64,000 nt of DNA, taken from assembly GCA_001179505.1 (NCBI GenBank), contig CDMY01001000.1, positions 10,476 to 74,475 of the forward strand, in the 5' to 3' direction. Each line of letters begins with the position of its first letter. The first letter of the stretch is position 1. This stretch comes from Vitrella brassicaformis (Eukaryota; Sar; Vitrellaceae). Shown here piece after piece: positions 25,217-36,784 of the stretch. Below the pieces are notes generated by a model. The model ran no database searches. It was given only the letters and a program-made list of their open reading frames with translations, and had not been told where the DNA came from. The translations under genes and the position numbers were made by a program.

Positions 25217-25916
25217 CTACTCTATGCTGATCAAACGCAGCTGACGGAAGCGGGCAGGATATCTGGGTGGCGCTGTGATTCGCCAAATCTCGCCCTCTCG
25301 CATCGACAGCAACGGCTCACGCAACCAGTCAATCAGATCAGACACACGACGCACCTCCCCACGATTCTCGAAGGCTTTGCGCTGGCCGTCGAATCCATAA
25401 CGCCATACGATCAGGTCGATCTTGACGCGGTCGTTGAGTGTCGGCACTCTGCCGGCGCCCTCCTGGATCACCTCATATCGGTAGCCAGTCGATGGCAGTG
25501 TGCCGGTCCGACGGCCAACACTGCTGCTGTTGGCGGTCTGCTGCTGTGACAATGAGGAGCCCTCCTGCCGCTGACGCAGTGTGGCGCCGCCCCCATTGAG
25601 CACACCCACACTGAGGAATGAGCAGACACACACACAGCAGAGGGCATTTAAATGTCTGCCTGTGCCGCCAGTCAGTGCAGCCATTGTGTGTGAGATACCT
25701 GCTGGCCAGCTGCCGTAGGTCCAGATTGACATCTTCAAACAGCCTGATCAGCCCATAGTCGGTCTTGCGGATAAACCGCCGCTCTCTGTCGCCGGCGAGA
25801 GGGCCGCCCTCCCCCTGCTGCACCAAAATGTACAGCCCACTGCCGTCGGTGAAGACATTGCGGCCCTCAAACAGACCCACCACACGGCCCGACAGACTGC
25901 TCACAGACGATGACAT
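25217..25916 (-). CDS. FKBP-like family protein D
   Basis: Exon 1 starts at 25916 and encodes a Ser-rich start (MSSSVSSLSG) and the N-module RVVGLFEGRNVFTDGSGLYI, extended by DRERRFIRKTDYGLIRLFED. An intron with CA-rich sense-strand antisense follows. The next exon reads VGVLNGGGATLRQRQEGSS, then a Gln/Ser linker and the FKBP-like domain: YRYEVIQEGAGRVPTLNDRV, WRYGFDGQ, LSMREGEIWRI, FRQLRLISIE. The stop is at 25217. It is the near-twin of gene F, including the intron, but has diverged in the linker and C-terminal domain. It lacks the KRRR stretch. It is divergent from the vWA gene at 26292. Confidence 0.8.
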
Positions 25917-26291
25917 CCTCACAGATCCAACGCGATGCTGCACACACCACACACACACACACACACACAGAAGAGAGGGCACACAGAGGTGAACTTGTTG
26001 ATCAGATCTCGGTCCTACTATGGTCGCCTGTGCTGTCCTGACTCACCTGGCCTCGCGAGAAGGTTTGCCTCCCTGTCCTTGGGGCTGAGCTCGCAAATGC
26101 CAGCTCGCACGACAGAACGCCAAGCACAAAAGGAAGGATCTGTTCCTTCGCACGTGAACGACTCATCTGGTACACGGGAATCCAACCAGTCGATTAAACT
26201 GTTTCCTGCCTCATCACCGGTCTGTCTGCAGGTCCCGACCTCTCTCTCCCATTCCTTTCCTCTCTCATCGTGCACGCGGACGCCACAGGGA

Positions 26292-27518
26292 ATGGGTTGC
26301 GGACCCTCCTCTTCTCGAGCGCAAGTGTCGGCGCTACCGCCGGCTGCTCCACCAGGCGACCCCATCACCAAGTATGTGCAGCTCGAGGTGGACGACAAGA
26401 CCAGCCCGGTGCACCAGATCAACTGCCACACCAACATGACCATGGAGGAATTCAACCACGCCGTCAACGTGGCCTCCGGAGCCACCACTCGTCAAGAGGG
26501 TCTGTTGGGGGAGCATGTCAAGTGGCTCAAGACCAGCGGCGGCACTGTGGGTGGCTTGCTGTATGGTCGGGGGGACACTCAGGAGAACCTAATCGTCATC
26601 GTCATCCAAACCCAGTCTCAGAACGGTCAGTGAGTGACGACCCGCAGCAGACGAACAGACAAGACACACCATCGTTGTTTGTGTTGATCCAGAGTCGGAC
26701 GCACGGACTGCGGCCAGCACGAGGAGCGCCCAGATGTGCCATCTGTGTCTGGATGACTCCGGATCAATGCGCGGAAGCCGGCTGCAGAAGGGCAAGAGCG
26801 CACTCAAGGCCCTCCAGCCTCGACTCGATGTCACGCCCACCAATGTGCATCTGATCGGCGGCACTAGCAACAGCCGGCTCATCTACCGCCACACCGACAA
26901 ACTGACGGCGCGCGGCTTGGACAAGGCGTGGACGGCAAATGGTGGTGCAACATACCTGTGGGAGTACGTTTACAAGTCGACGATGGACTACAAGGACCAG
27001 GAGCACGATCTGATCATCATCACTGATGGGGAGGACAACCACTCCCCAGCTCCATTCAGAGGACTCACCGGCTTCAACGAGCTCATGACACGCATGAAGG
27101 GGTAAGCACAAAGAGCGGATCGTTCGACATACACACACATTCTCTCTCTCACTGTGTCTGTCCCTGCGTGTGGTCTGTTCTCCTCTCCTTCAGCAACATC
27201 CGTGTCTCGTTGCTTCTGATCGGCAGCGGCCTGAGCGGCTCGCAGGCCAAAGTGTACCACCACCTCTGCCTGGCCACCGGTGGCGTCTACCACCACCAGC
27301 CCGACAACGACAACGACTTCTCGCTGGTCATGCAGCAGTTCGTCACGCCACTGCTGCTCACACAGGCCGAGCGGGAGACTGTGGCGTTTGAGCAGAGGTG
27401 CGAGTACGAGAACCTGGTGGCCAAGGGGGAGGCGACGCAATTCGACTGGTACAAGCCGATTGACAACAAACCAGCGGCAGATGCAGCCGACAAGCCAGTG
27501 GCGGATGCCTCCACATGA
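26292..27518 (+). CDS. vWA-domain (copine-like) protein, probably N-myristoylated
   Basis: The ATG at 26292 gives MGCGPSSSRAQ, a good myristoylation/palmitoylation signal, so a membrane-attached cytosolic protein is likely. The domain begins TKYVQLEVDDKTSPVHQINC and TMEEFNHAVNVASGAT. It continues after an intron with MCHLCLDDSGSMRGSRLQKG (about 26732-26791). DDSGSM matches the metal-binding MIDAS motif DxSxS. GGATYLWEYVYKS (about 26941-26979) and DLIIITDGEDNHSPAP (about 27007-27054) supply the further MIDAS Thr and Asp positions. The last exon holds NIRVSLLLIGSGLSGSQAKV and an Ala/Asp tail (TGA 27516-27518). Copines and RGLG ligases share such domains, but I see no C2 or RING domain. Likely a protein-interaction role. 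Confidence 0.75.
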
Positions 27519-28321
27519 CGAGAGAAGGATGACTGGTGGTGGGTGCTGTATGAGTTCGATTGGTGGTCTGTGTGTGGTTTGTCTGTGCATTGCATTGTTG
27601 GGTGGTGGGTGTGTTTCTGTGACTGCATCATTCTGTAGGACGTAGGCGTAGGTAGGTAGGTTGTGTGTGTGTCGCTGTCTGTCTGTCTGTCATCTCTCTA
27701 GGACACGGGACGTACGCATGTAGTTGTGTGTTGTGCGATGTAATGTACAAGATCGATCCGATCGATCATGTGTGTCATTTTATCAGTCAGTTGTGCCTGC
27801 TTTGCTCGTCGTGTGTGAGATATGTGGTGGGTGCCTTTGGTTGTGGTGTATGCCTGCACTCGGTGCAGGTAGCTCCGTACGATCGCTGACGGCTGCATGC
27901 CCTCATGTATGGCACCAACTGTGGACCCGGAACGGTACTCGTGATTCTCGTGATTTGTCTTTGGTGCCTGATGGGTTTGCTTGAACAAACAAATGGTGAG
28001 CGCCAAGTGAGAAAGCAATGAGTTCAATCCTACCCATCTAGGGTGCTCCCTGAAACCGCTGCTGCTGCCGGCAGGAATACAGCAATCTTTGACGATCTGG
28101 CGCTTTTGAGGACGCCAGAAGCTTTCTGGAGGCCAAGAGATGACGACAGTGAGAGGGGTTCATGACCATTGATGCCGCAGAACTCATCTGTGTGGAGTAG
28201 GTGAGCGAGTGAGTGAGTCAGATCAGACGCAGCACAGCAAATCTCCGATGTGATCTGTGATCTGTGATCTGTGGTCTGCAGGTCTCAGTTCTGTGTTCGT
28301 ACGAGGCCGCCTTACAGCCTG
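27519..28321. other. Intergenic spacer
   Basis: TG-rich. Ends in four tandem TGATCTG-type repeats at about 28247-28275 just before gene E, which might be promoter elements. Nothing else supported. Confidence 0.5.
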
Positions 28322-29155
28322 ATGCAGCAGGGTGGCTGGCGGCAGCCCAGGCCGCCTGACAGCGATGGCAGAGTGCCGTCGTCATCAGGCTATTCAGCAG
28401 AGGTTAGCACAACAGGCACCATGCATCGTAGTGTATCACTTTCTGCTGTGTACGTGCGTGTCGTCATGCAGGAGCCTGATGTTGGCCGGAGGCCAGTGGG
28501 GCTGCTCTACAGCCATTACGTCTATGCGGATGGCCACGGCGGGTACGCTGTGGAGGTCGGGCATAAGCTGCGGCCTCTCGAGCCCTCTGCTGTCAACCAG
28601 ATCATCATGTTCGCTGACGTGCACAGGTCAGTGTGTGTGTGTGGTCGGGTGAGTGGGCCGAGCTCCGACCGTTCATGCGCCACTCACTGCTTTGAAATCT
28701 GTTGCTGCAGGACAGCCGACCCGCTCTCCTCTCAGGAGCCACAGCAACAGCAGGCACCCTTGCAGTCGGCTGTCACGCCCATGACAGCTGGTGGTGCCAT
28801 TGGCAGCAATGGCGGCGGCGCCGCACTTCGTCAGCGGCAGGAGAGCTCGTCAGCAGCCAGCAGCAACGGCGATGGCTTCGTCCGGCTTCCCTCCGGCGCC
28901 CGCCATCGAGTGGTGCAGGAGGGCACCGGCAGAGTGCCCACAGCCAACAACCGCGTCAAGTACGACGAGATCGGGTGGTTTGATGCATTCGACGGCCAGG
29001 TCAAATACATCGATGAACGTGGGCGGGTGGGTCGTGTGTCTAATCTGCCTGACTGGTTGCGTGAGGCGATGCTGTCGATGCGGGAAGGAGAGACGAGGCA
29101 GATCATAGGGCGAGCCGGGTATTACCATCAGCTGCGTTTGGTCAGCATAGAGTAG
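28322..29155 (+). CDS. FKBP-like family protein E
   Basis: The start at ATG 28322 (MQQGGWRQPRPPD) is the first in frame. A probable small intron (GTTAGC...CATGCAG) then leads to the N-module exon: RRPVGLLYSHYVYADGHGGY, then VEVGHKLRPL and VNQIIMFADVH. After a second intron (GTCAGT...GCTGCAG) come a Gln-rich linker, GGGAALRQRQESSSAASSNG and the FKBP-like domain. The domain reads RLPSGARHRVVQEGTGRVPT, GWFDAFDGQ, AMLSMREGETRQII, QLRLVSIE, with TAG at 29153-29155. No KRRR stretch is present. The linker motif ALRQRQE is shared with genes D and F, so these three form a subgroup. If the first intron is wrong, the start could be ATG 28469. Confidence 0.75.
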   Translation: MQQGGWRQPRPPDSDGRVPSSSGYSAEVSTTGTMHRSVSLSAVYVRVVMQEPDVGRRPVGLLYSHYVYADGHGGYAVEVGHKLRPLEPSAVNQIIMFADVHRSVCVCGRVSGPSSDRSCATHCFEICCCRTADPLSSQEPQQQQAPLQSAVTPMTAGGAIGSNGGGAALRQRQESSSAASSNGDGFVRLPSGARHRVVQEGTGRVPTANNRVKYDEIGWFDAFDGQVKYIDERGRVGRVSNLPDWLREAMLSMREGETRQIIGRAGYYHQLRLVSIE

Positions 29156-29260
29156 GAGAGAGTCCACACACACAGAGGGGGGCGGCTGTGTGCGTCGCCC
29201 ATTCATGTGTGTGGCCGGGGGCTCCTCCCTCGTTGTGCCTCGGCTTTGAGCGAAGGAGTG
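29156..29260 (+). repeat. Conserved 3'-flank element of gene E
   Basis: Begins at the stop codon. Contains GGGGGGCGGCTGTGTG, CATTCATGTGTGTGGCC and GGGGGCTCCTCCCTCGTTG. The similarity to the gene H flank continues for about 250 bp beyond this core (to about 29400). Confidence 0.65.
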
Positions 29261-30301
29261 AGTGTGTCGTCTGTCTGTCGGCCACCCACACAGTCATGTG
29301 GCGGTTTCTGTCTGCCGTGTGTGTGTTTTTCGTTTCCATTCGACGGGGTGGTGTGAGAGAGCGACAGAGAGTTTCGGCTGCGTCTGTGGGTCGTCACTGT
29401 GTTGAGGGAAGGAGGGAGTGCACTGTGGTTTCTGTGATTGATTCAGCATCGTTGTCGGGGTGGATTTCTATCATGGTGTTGATGTGTGCGCGTCACTTCT
29501 TTTCCCCTCACTGTCTGAAAGCCTCTCTGGCTGTCTGTCTGCCATGAGTGGATGGGCGAGGGTGTCGACGGGCTGTTCATCGGTCGGACACTCACAGCCT
29601 CTCTCTCTCTCTCTTGCCTCCGTCTGAGTGTCTGTGTGTGGGTGCATGCCTCCCAATGTCTCCGCTTCTGACTGCAAGCGTTTTGTGTGATTTTTTAGCA
29701 GTCCATGAGTCCATCGTGTTTTGTGTTCGTCGGTCTTGAGCGTCCAGTATTGATTCTGCTGGACAAGCGAATGCAGTGGATTGGTAGTAGTTATTTCTTC
29801 TAAAGTCTACCTACGGCACACACTTCTCTCTGGTCCGGCCGGATGAACACTCTCACGCTCTCACGGACTCGCTCGCTCACTCGCTCACTCACTCACTCAC
29901 GAAACTTGATGGTTAGTTGGTCAGATGGATACACCCACCACACCACATGGCCACCCTCACACACACATGAGTACATGGAGACACACGCGCAGACGGACAC
30001 ACGAATGAAGGGGCCTGTCTGTCTGTCTGTCTTGACTGCACGCTGCAGCCGTCTGCCTTCCTCTCTCCTTGTGTCTCTCACCTCCCCCTCTCAGTAAGTC
30101 AGTCTCTCGCTGGGTCGGTCGCTCTTTCGATTTCTCTGTCTGCGGTTTCCATTCCACACGCAGCCCTTCCCTTCCCCCCCACACACATACACACACCCAT
30201 ACACACATGATCAACCGACACGGCAGCAGGGCGGGGCTCTCTGCCCCTCCTGTCACACACGCACGCACCGCACTTCACCGCACTGCTGCAGCTCATGACA
30301 C

Positions 30302-30360
30302 TCATGTGATGTGATGTGATGTTTTGTGATGTGTATGTGATGTGATATGATGTGATGTGC
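30302..30360. repeat. GTGAT microsatellite
   Basis: Imperfect tandem GTGAT/GATGT units over about 58 bp. Confidence 0.8.
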
Positions 30361-31160
30361 AGATGGACTTGTGTCACTCACTCACGTGCAGGTGTTAGTG
30401 TCATGGAATGAATGAATGGATCGATCCAACGAACGGCTATGAGCGATAGGATTCAGCAACCCACCCATCTACCCCCATCCACGCACACACCACCCATCCC
30501 CATTCACCAATCGTATGTTGAGTTGAGAAAGGTTGCTGGAGGGAAGAGAAAGAAGGACACGTGACGAAAAAGGGTACACTTACGTACGGCTGGTTGTTGG
30601 TTGATTGATAACCCGACACACGCAAACCTACCTCTCTCTGTCTCCCTCTCTCTCCGTCGCTCTCTCCCTCCCTCCCGCACACAGACGCCCGCGCACGGAT
30701 TGGTACCTACAGACACGTCTCTCTGCGTGTGGTCCCCCTGCCGTGCCCTCCTCTGCTCTGGGTGTATGTATGTGAGTGTACACACTCTTCTCTCGGGCCC
30801 CTCGTTCTCCCCTCCCTCCCTCTCTCTGTCCGTGTGGCCGTGTGGCTGTCTGTCTGCCTGGCGAAGAAGAGGCGAGAATGGGGTACACTACTGACTGGTG
30901 CGTGTGAATGAGGATGTGTGTGTACGTGTGTGTACGTGTGTGTACGTGTGTGGGAGGGCGACTCAGCTCGCTCCGCTTCCAAAAATACCGAGCAGTGACT
31001 AGCCGACCCATTCCAACACACAGGCATAGCACATGTGGGGGGTGATGGACACACACACACACACACACACGCACTCAGACGGACAGAGGAAGCACACAGA
31101 CTCTCCCTCCCCCTCCTCTCTCTCTCTGTGGCTCTCTCTCTCTCCTCTCCCCTCGGTAAG

Positions 31161-31205
31161 TTGTGTGTGTGTGTATATTGTGTGTATATTGTGTGTATAT
31201 TGTGG
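31161..31205. repeat. TGTGTGTATAT minisatellite
   Basis: Three to four tandem copies of an 11-base unit. Confidence 0.75.
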
Positions 31206-31583
31206 GTATCTGTATGAAGCGACGCAATATACACACACACACACACACACATACAGACAGATCGACATACACAGAGATACGCAATGCTCTAGCTCTAGCT
31301 CTTGCTGGGCGAAAAAGAGCTGCTCAGGAAAACACAGCCGAAAAAGGTCCGTCCGAAAAGGGCAGGCAGGCTGGCCTGCCCTGTCACTCGACCCGCACAC
31401 ATCCATCCATCTGTCCATCTTTCTGTCCATCTGGCTATGGGTAAAGCGAATACCTAAGGGAAGGAGGAAGGAAATACATACAAATACGAAACGTGAAAAG
31501 AAGGTGCGCCAATACATAATGCTCTTTGTTGGCTCCTTGGGCCCTTGATTCGCATGCAGTGCACGACACACATACATACACAC

Positions 31584-31883
31584 NNNNNNNNNNNNNNNNN
31601 NNNNNNNNNNNNNNNNNNNNNNNNNNNNNNNNNNNNNNNNNNNNNNNNNNNNNNNNNNNNNNNNNNNNNNNNNNNNNNNNNNNNNNNNNNNNNNNNNNNN
31701 NNNNNNNNNNNNNNNNNNNNNNNNNNNNNNNNNNNNNNNNNNNNNNNNNNNNNNNNNNNNNNNNNNNNNNNNNNNNNNNNNNNNNNNNNNNNNNNNNNNN
31801 NNNNNNNNNNNNNNNNNNNNNNNNNNNNNNNNNNNNNNNNNNNNNNNNNNNNNNNNNNNNNNNNNNNNNNNNNNNNNNNNNNN
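31584..31883. other. Assembly gap (300 N)
   Basis: Exactly 300 Ns, flanked by CATACA repeats and G-rich sequence. The true size is unknown. Confidence 0.98.
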
Positions 31884-32636
31884 GGGAGGGTAGGGGGGGA
31901 GAGGGTAGACGAGGGAAGCAGCCAGGCAGGTATACAGGAAAACAATGACTAAGCAACACCCGGATAGATATATTGCTTGAAACGCGCAGAGAGACACGAA
32001 CGAACGAACACAGATGGATGGCTGTGGGGTTAGCACTGCGCTTCATACTTACATCGCCTGACTGACTGATTGATACAAACAGATGAAGAGAGCAAAGGAG
32101 CAAGAGAAAAGGCGCAAGAGAGCGGAAAACAAATACACACGCATGTACACCCACACACAGGGGACAGAGAGGGAGAACAAGGCAAGACAGGCAGACACAC
32201 GCAGACAGACAGACGGATGCATTCATACTGCTGGGAGGAAGGAAGATGGCCGGTGGCTCACCTGGGCACAACCACACACTCGTGTATGTGTATGTGTGTA
32301 TGTGTATGTATGTACGGTGGCGTGTAGGGATTCACTCACACACTACACACACACAAATCGGATCTTCCCTCCCTCTCTTCCTCCGTCCCTGCCTGCCTGC
32401 CTGCCTGCCCTACACACGGATGTTGTATTGTATATACACACACACTCACACACACACACACAGAAAGAGCGAGTCAGCCAATCATCAGAGAGTCAGAGAG
32501 CAATAGAGACACCCCCTCCCCTCCCCTCCCCTCCCACACACACACGGACATCGGCTGTGTACACGTGTGGCTGTGTGAGTGAGTATTGTATACGTCACGT
32601 ACCAATCAATCAATATATGGAAATGGATAGATGGAG

Positions 32637-32657
32637 TGGATGGATGGATGGATGGAT
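32637..32657. repeat. GGAT microsatellite
   Basis: Tandem TGGA units. Similar GGAT tracts recur at about 437-460, 5336-5352 and 46798-46820. Confidence 0.7.
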
Positions 32658-32812
32658 GAATGCCCCCCCTCCCTCCCTCCCTCCCTCCCCCTTGTCCGGT
32701 GAAATGGGTATGTGTTCGGTTCGGTGTGGTGGTTTGTGGGTCCACAATGACTGACCACATGCATCCATATGTGTGTGTATGTGTGTGGGTGTATAGGTGT
32801 GTGCACGTCACG

Positions 32813-34421
32813 TCACGCCTCGTTGCCGTTGCACCTTATCAATAGCCGAAAAGCCTGCATGTCAGTCACGCGACAGGCACTGAGGCTTATCTCTCTCCTT
32901 TGCCGTGTGTGACGTGCTGACTGACTGACCTCTATAATTCCCCGCTTCTCCCGCTCCTCGACGCCGGCAGCGTTGAGGAATGAGGACAGATTCCTCACCA
33001 GCCGACGACGCTTGCACGGCGGCAGACGACGCGCACACTGACACACACACATACCGATCGACATAGATGCGTGTGAGAGAGGTCATCATTTCTGGCTGGT
33101 CGACGCACCCACCGTACCTACCGTGACGTAGCTGTTGATCTTTGCTGCTGTACACCTGCCCAGAAGGCAGCCCACCACACGACCAACCACACCCTGCTCA
33201 CCACACACATGAAGTAGAAAGAAGTACCATCATCATGGGTGGCAAAAATGCATCATTTTAGCCGTGTTATAAGCGCGACATACATACATACATACCGCCA
33301 TATCCCGTAGTGTCTGGACGAGGCATGAGCCCAATAAGGACATGCGCGCCGCCACACTGTCCACCAGCGCACACACACTGCCCACCAACCAACAGATGGC
33401 ACACTGCACACATACACACAGGGGGCGAGGTGTGCTCATGAGATGGGGCACACCAACCGGTGGCTTGTTTGCCTTACGGTGGTGGTTCGTATGGCCTGTG
33501 CTGTGAGCGTCGCCGTCATGACGCACACACGGACGGTGGATGACACCACACGCAGCACAAGCTGATGCACACCACACACACACACACACACACCACACAC
33601 ACACACACACACACATTGCTTCCCGTCTGATGATGGTCTGTGTGTGCGCTTGATGGGTCGCTCGCTGACTTTGAAAGGCAGTAGGAAGAAGCACATCATG
33701 ACCTCGATGAACATGAGGCCGAACAGACGGCAATTAGACATCATTACCAGCCCATCTGCGCACACAGACAGATGGCGGACGAAGGAAGGAACACACAGCC
33801 ATCTTCACACAGACAGTTGGCTGATGGCTGGCTGGCCCGGCAGCCCCCTGACTGACTGACTGACTGACCGTTCCAGGAGTCCTTGTCGGTGTTGCCGTCT
33901 CCGTGGATGAGCAGGTGGAACCGATACAGGTACCTCTCCAGCTGATGCATGTCCTCCTCGCTGCCATGCCGATCGACACCAACACCCACACCAAACAGAC
34001 CACACATTCACACACGCATGGCCAGTCCTTCTGCCCTTCTCCCGCCCCCTTACATGGTGGCGTCGTCGCTCGTATTGCCGCTGTCGTGCTGCGAGCGCGC
34101 GGCATTGCTGTCGCACCTGCCGCCGCCGCTGCTGCTGTTGGCACTTCTGCCGCTGGTGAGTGCCGGCAGCAGGGCGTCGATGAGGGCGTCCAGGTAGACT
34201 ATGGGGTACCCCATGCAGAACAGCGAGTGCAGCAACGCCTGCAGGAACGACACACAACACACACACACACACACTGTCAGAGAGACTGCCACTGCTTTCT
34301 CTGCCAGTCTTCGGTTGCTGTCCCCCCTCCCTCCCCCCCAAGGACTTACCTGTTCGGACATCTGAATGGCTGAGAAGCATCGCTTCCCCACCACAGCCAG
34401 GTGCAGGGCCAGGTGAGACAT
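32813..34421 (-). CDS. Predicted multi-pass membrane protein, unknown function
   Basis: The ATG at 34421 opens MSHLALHLAVVGKRCFSAIQ, with a GTAAGT donor soon after. Exon 2 has LLHSLFCMGYPIVYLDALID and a Ser/Asn-rich linker. Exon 3 has EEDMHQLERYLYRFHLLIHG (about 33965-33900). Exon 4 has a hydrophobic segment, LVMMSNCRLFGLMFIEVMMC, then FFLLPFKVSERPIK. A later exon holds AICWLVGSVCALVDSVAARM and SLLGSCLVQTLRDMA (about 33400-33295). The C-terminal exon reads LPPCKRRRLVRNLSSFLN. The last exon borders, and the proposed end at 32813, are uncertain. Two or more transmembrane helices seem likely. I considered a peroxisomal (PEX11-like) identity but could not support it. Confidence 0.5.
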
Positions 34422-34739
34422 CCTCAGGTACGGAGTCGTTCACTACGGCCACGCACCAGCACTGCCGCACCAGTCAGCCGTCACCGAGCACCGGTGGCGC
34501 CGTCGTCACTTCCCAGGAGCATCTGGCAGCTACCTATACACAGCACCTTGACCAACAACGGCGTCATAACATGCTCCAATGTCCCTGCCGCTCTATGGTT
34601 ACACGCAGCGCCCTACACTACAAGCTCGCGACCTAGAGAAGGGGAAAAAGGGGGAGGATCCAGAAGCAGACGGACAGGCACACCAGATGCACCAGCAGAT
34701 CTGATCCGATTCGATTCGTTCGTTTGGCAAGGAAGGAAG

Positions 34740-36749
34740 ATGAGCACCGCCGCCCTGGCGCTGCACCCGTCGGTCGTCCAGCGCATCGACGCCGGACTCG
34801 ACGCCTTCCTCGCGGCCGCAGACGCCTCACTCAAGCCCTCGCGCATCGTCTGCAGGTGAGCGGGGCACAGATGCACATCGATATCTTGGAGTATATCCCG
34901 GTGTATCTTTGCCATTGGGTGCGTGTGTGTGGTGTCTGTGTGTCAGGCGGCTTTGTGTGAGTGAGAGGGGCTATCACCGGCAGAATTTTGAGAGGCAGCG
35001 GAGCACATCGCTGGCCAGCAGCGACATCGCAGAGACCCCTGCCGGCAGATGGTGAGTGAACGCAGGCACCCGGCAGAGGTTTGTGTGTGCACACACATGA
35101 TGATCCTCGTCTCTCTCCCTCCCTCTGTGTTGTGTGTGTGTGTCAGCAATGCATCGTCCAGCGGGTCTGCGGCCGACATGTCCTGTTCGACACGCCAGTC
35201 GACCGTCGACAGCAGCGACGATACACCCAGACAGCACCAGCAACACCAGGAGCAGCAACAGCAGCAACAAGAGGAGCCTGTTGATCACCAGCAGCAGCAT
35301 CAGCAGCAGGGAGAAGACGAGCAGCACCAAGAGGGGCAGGAAGGTAGCCACACGTTGGTGCTGATGTGAGTCGATGTGAGAATGTGTGTTGTGTGCGTGT
35401 GGGCAGGTGTGACGTACGGTGATTTCCAGTTCCTGCTGGATCGTGAGCACGAGGGATTCACCGCACCCGGATGGGAGAAGGTGAGCGGGGGAGGGGAAGA
35501 CACACATAGCAAACGTGTCAGTGGGCGGTACGCGTGTGTGTGTGTGTGTGTCACCATGCGCCAGGTGTTGGAGCGTGACGGCGTTTCGGTGGGCAGATGC
35601 AAGCCGGAGGAGAGCGGCCTTCTACAGGTGCGGACAGACAGACAGACAGACAGAGAGGGAGAGCGAGTGTCTCTGTTGTGTATGTGTGCGTCTTTGTGTG
35701 GTTAGGTCAAGGCGTACGCCACTTTGGCATCGATCGACATCGACACGGCCTTCACACACATATACGACATCAACACACGGGCCATCTGGGACCCTGTCCT
35801 CACCGTACGTCGCGAACACCCATACACACACACCATGCCCACGTGGACTTGTCTGCCTGTGCCTGTGTGTCTCTTCCGTTGGTAAGGAGTGGCGTCTGAT
35901 ATCGACCATTGACTGTCCCACCCGGCACAAGGCGTCCATGACGCCCACGGAGGTCATCTACTCCGTCATGCACGGCCCATTAGGTGCCTTCCCACTCACA
36001 ACCACACAGACAGACAGACAGACAGACGTGATTGTGGTATGTTATCATGTTGGGTGTGTGTGTTGGGTGTGTTGGGTGTGTGCAGGATTGGCGTCTCGCG
36101 ATTTTCTTCAGTACCGTCGGTCGATGACCAACCTCACTAACAAGGGCCGGGTGCGTTTGTCAGGGAAGCAGCCACCGGGCACTGAGCTACTGAGGCAGCA
36201 GACACACTGTTGTGCGGGTCGTGTGTGTGTGTCAGGTGTCGGTGATCTGCATGAGATCTGCGCCTAGCGACGAGTACATGACCGAGCGGAAGGGATACGT
36301 CAGAGCCGACAGCGTCATCTCAGGCACGCAGGCAGCCCTCCCCTCCTTTCCCCTCCCCTCCTCCTAATTATCACTCCCACACACGGACAAAACAGATGAA
36401 GAATGTGGGTTCACTCATCGATGTGTGCGTGCGTGTGTGTGTGTGTTGTGGTTCATTCCCTCACTCGGTCATCCAGGTTACGTGTTGCGTCAGTCGAGTC
36501 ACGATCCGGCCAACTCGACGGACCTCTTCATATTCAGCCACAACGACCCGCGAGGACTCATTCCTAAGTGGATCGTCAACGCCGGTCGGTAGATGACCCC
36601 TTCTCGTGTGTGCATGCATTGGTGTGTCCCTCGGCTGTTTGTCTCTTGGTCAGTTGCTGCCCGCGCGCCGGTGCATTGGGTGCAGTCGTTCAAGACGGCG
36701 TGCTACGACTACCTGCTCAACTCGACACAGGAGGAGGTCAGAACACTCA

Positions 36750-36784
<35 letters not shown>

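Larger units (their letters stand above)
24318..26051. repeat. Inverted segmental duplication, copy 1 (contains gene D)
   Basis: The reverse complement matches 40096-41883 along its whole length, with small indels. Shared landmarks are the outer edge (CAGTCATACGAGCAT), about 0.9 kb of 3' flank, gene D with its intron, its 5' region, and a sharp inner edge at CTCACCTGGC. The copies are about 14 kb apart and in opposite orientation. Retention of introns and both flanks shows DNA-level duplication. Confidence 0.85.
29156..32812. other. Long gene-poor spacer of simple sequence
   Basis: The first 250 bp are family 3' flank. The rest is CA, TG, TGTC and CCCT simple repeat with a 300-N gap at 31584-31883. 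Local arrays include GTGATG repeats (30302-30360), a 10-base repeat GTGTGTGTAC (30916-30950) and TGTGTGTATAT repeats (31161-31205). Open frames here are repeat artefacts. No exon or RNA supported. Confidence 0.6.

Noticed and set aside
31454-32277. Long frames across the first N gap
   Set aside because: They exist only because Ns cannot contain stops. The flanks are simple sequence.
29843-33640. Tandem TGTC, CTCA, CA and GGAT arrays as a possible CRISPR or satellite
   Set aside because: Units are 2-11 bases without unique spacers. These are ordinary microsatellites in a eukaryotic genome.
32813-34421. PEX11 or PEX12-like identity for the membrane protein
   Set aside because: The hydrophobic pattern is only loosely similar and no family motif or zinc ligands are present.
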